Assembly (NCBI RefSeq): GCF_003024155.1 | Contig: NZ_CP028136.1 | Coordinates: 992,001-1,056,000, forward strand | Reading direction: 5' to 3' | DNA length: 64,000 nucleotides | Source of the DNA: Christiangramia fulva | Lineage (GTDB): Bacteria > Bacteroidota > Bacteroidia > Flavobacteriales > Flavobacteriaceae | Shown here: in pieces, positions 63,600 through 64,000 of the stretch | How positions within the stretch are numbered: the stretch's first letter is position 1 | How the letters are laid out: each line of letters begins with the position of its first letter | Program-made: the position numbers and the translations under genes | Notes under the pieces: model-generated | The model's database searches: none | The model's input: only the letters and a program-made list of their open reading frames with translations | What the model was told of the DNA's origin: nothing

Positions 63600-64000
63600 A
63601 TGCAAGAAGATCTCAAAAAAATCATAGATTACTGGAAGGAGATGTATTCCCGTAAGGTAAAAGAGTATCGCCCTTTTCAAATTTCTGCCGATTTTAAAAA
63701 ATTCGCCTCCATTTTTGCCCCGGGAAATTCCTATCTATATATCGTGAATCTTCATAATTTCGAACTGGAATATGTTTCAGATTCAGTAAAGAATTTTGTT
63801 GGGAAAGATGCTGAACAAATAAATGTCCAGGAACTGGTTAAATCCATACTTCCGGAAGAAATAAAAAGCATCAAACTTAAGAGCAGGGTAATCAGTGATT
63901 TTTACACTTCTTTCCTGGATAAAGAAGATGTTCTTGATTATAAAAACATGTTTTCTTACCGGATGAAAGATGCAGACGAAAATATTAGAATAATGCTGTA
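63600..64000 (+). CDS. PAS-domain LuxR-type regulator (partial, C-terminus beyond the right edge)
   Basis: The frame is open to the right edge with 133 residues present. It contains a short helical N-terminus (DLKKIIDYWKEMYSRK) and a PAS-type sensor (NSYLYIVNLHNFELEYVSDS; VKNFVGKDAEQIN; FSYRMKDADENIRIML). It ends just where the decayed copy at 23171 begins (IMLHQATALS). A LuxR helix-turn-helix is therefore expected beyond the edge, but it is not visible here. Members of this flavobacterial family are soluble regulators with unknown ligands. Confidence 0.8.
   Translation, partial: MQEDLKKIIDYWKEMYSRKVKEYRPFQISADFKKFASIFAPGNSYLYIVNLHNFELEYVSDSVKNFVGKDAEQINVQELVKSILPEEIKSIKLKSRVISDFYTSFLDKEDVLDYKNMFSYRMKDADENIRIML

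Overview
The window looks like chromosomal DNA from a marine-type member of the Bacteroidota, family Flavobacteriaceae (Gramella/Zunongwangia/Salegentibacter-like; the genus is inferred, not proven). The evidence is two SusC-type TonB-dependent transporters, a SusD, many lipoprotein glycoside hydrolases, TAnnTTTG-type promoters in place of sigma-70 boxes, weak Shine-Dalgarno sequences, and flavobacterial families such as DUF6660, DUF3078, DUF3109 and a CusA-TolC fusion. I found no rRNA, tRNA, IS element, prophage or CRISPR array.

Region 1 (1-16160) is a beta-mannan/glucomannan utilisation locus. A leftward partial SusC, a GH5 endoglucanase and an AraC-type regulator diverge from a tight rightward operon: GH26 mannanase, sodium/sugar symporter, GH130 mannosyl-glucose phosphorylase, AGE-type mannobiose/cellobiose 2-epimerase, second GH26, GH5 mannanase and a DUF4038/GH140-like protein. 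Two leftward SGNH esterases follow and could remove acetyl groups. Together they give the epimerase-phosphorylase route: mannan to mannobiose outside, import, epimerisation to mannosyl-glucose, then phosphorolysis to mannose-1-phosphate and glucose.

Region 2 (16161-23600) starts with an intergenic stretch that may encode a small structured RNA. It continues with a heavy-metal efflux cluster: a DUF6660 Cys/His-rich protein, an RND pump fused to its outer-membrane factor, the periplasmic adaptor and a CDF-like transporter. A decayed PAS-LuxR regulator follows; an apparently intact relative begins at the right edge of the window.

Region 3 (23601-41165) is mostly housekeeping: a GT9 glycosyltransferase, a flavin reductase-like protein, DUF1232, HupE-like protein, dCMP deaminase, C-terminal processing protease, MarC, DUF3109, class I ribonucleotide reductase (nrdB, nrdA), dGTPase, DUF3078, Dxs and TadA. 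The nucleotide-metabolism genes are grouped, with a tandem DnaA-box-like motif before nrdB.

Region 4 (41214-56898) is a leftward laminarin/beta-1,3-glucan utilisation locus: SusC, SusD, a surface glycan-binding lipoprotein, PKD-GH16, GH5-CBM, GH3 and GH16. Upstream is a membrane-spanning beta-propeller/Y_Y_Y/LuxR-HTH sensor-regulator.

Region 5 (56899-64000) holds the most unusual gene, a 1197-residue exported protein. It combines a calcineurin-like phosphoesterase fold whose metal ligands are almost all replaced, a middle region with protein-kinase-like motifs, and a C-terminal Omp85-type barrel. After it come a HAD hydrolase, a SYLF-domain protein, an NTF2-like lipoprotein, a small membrane protein and the start of the PAS-LuxR regulator.
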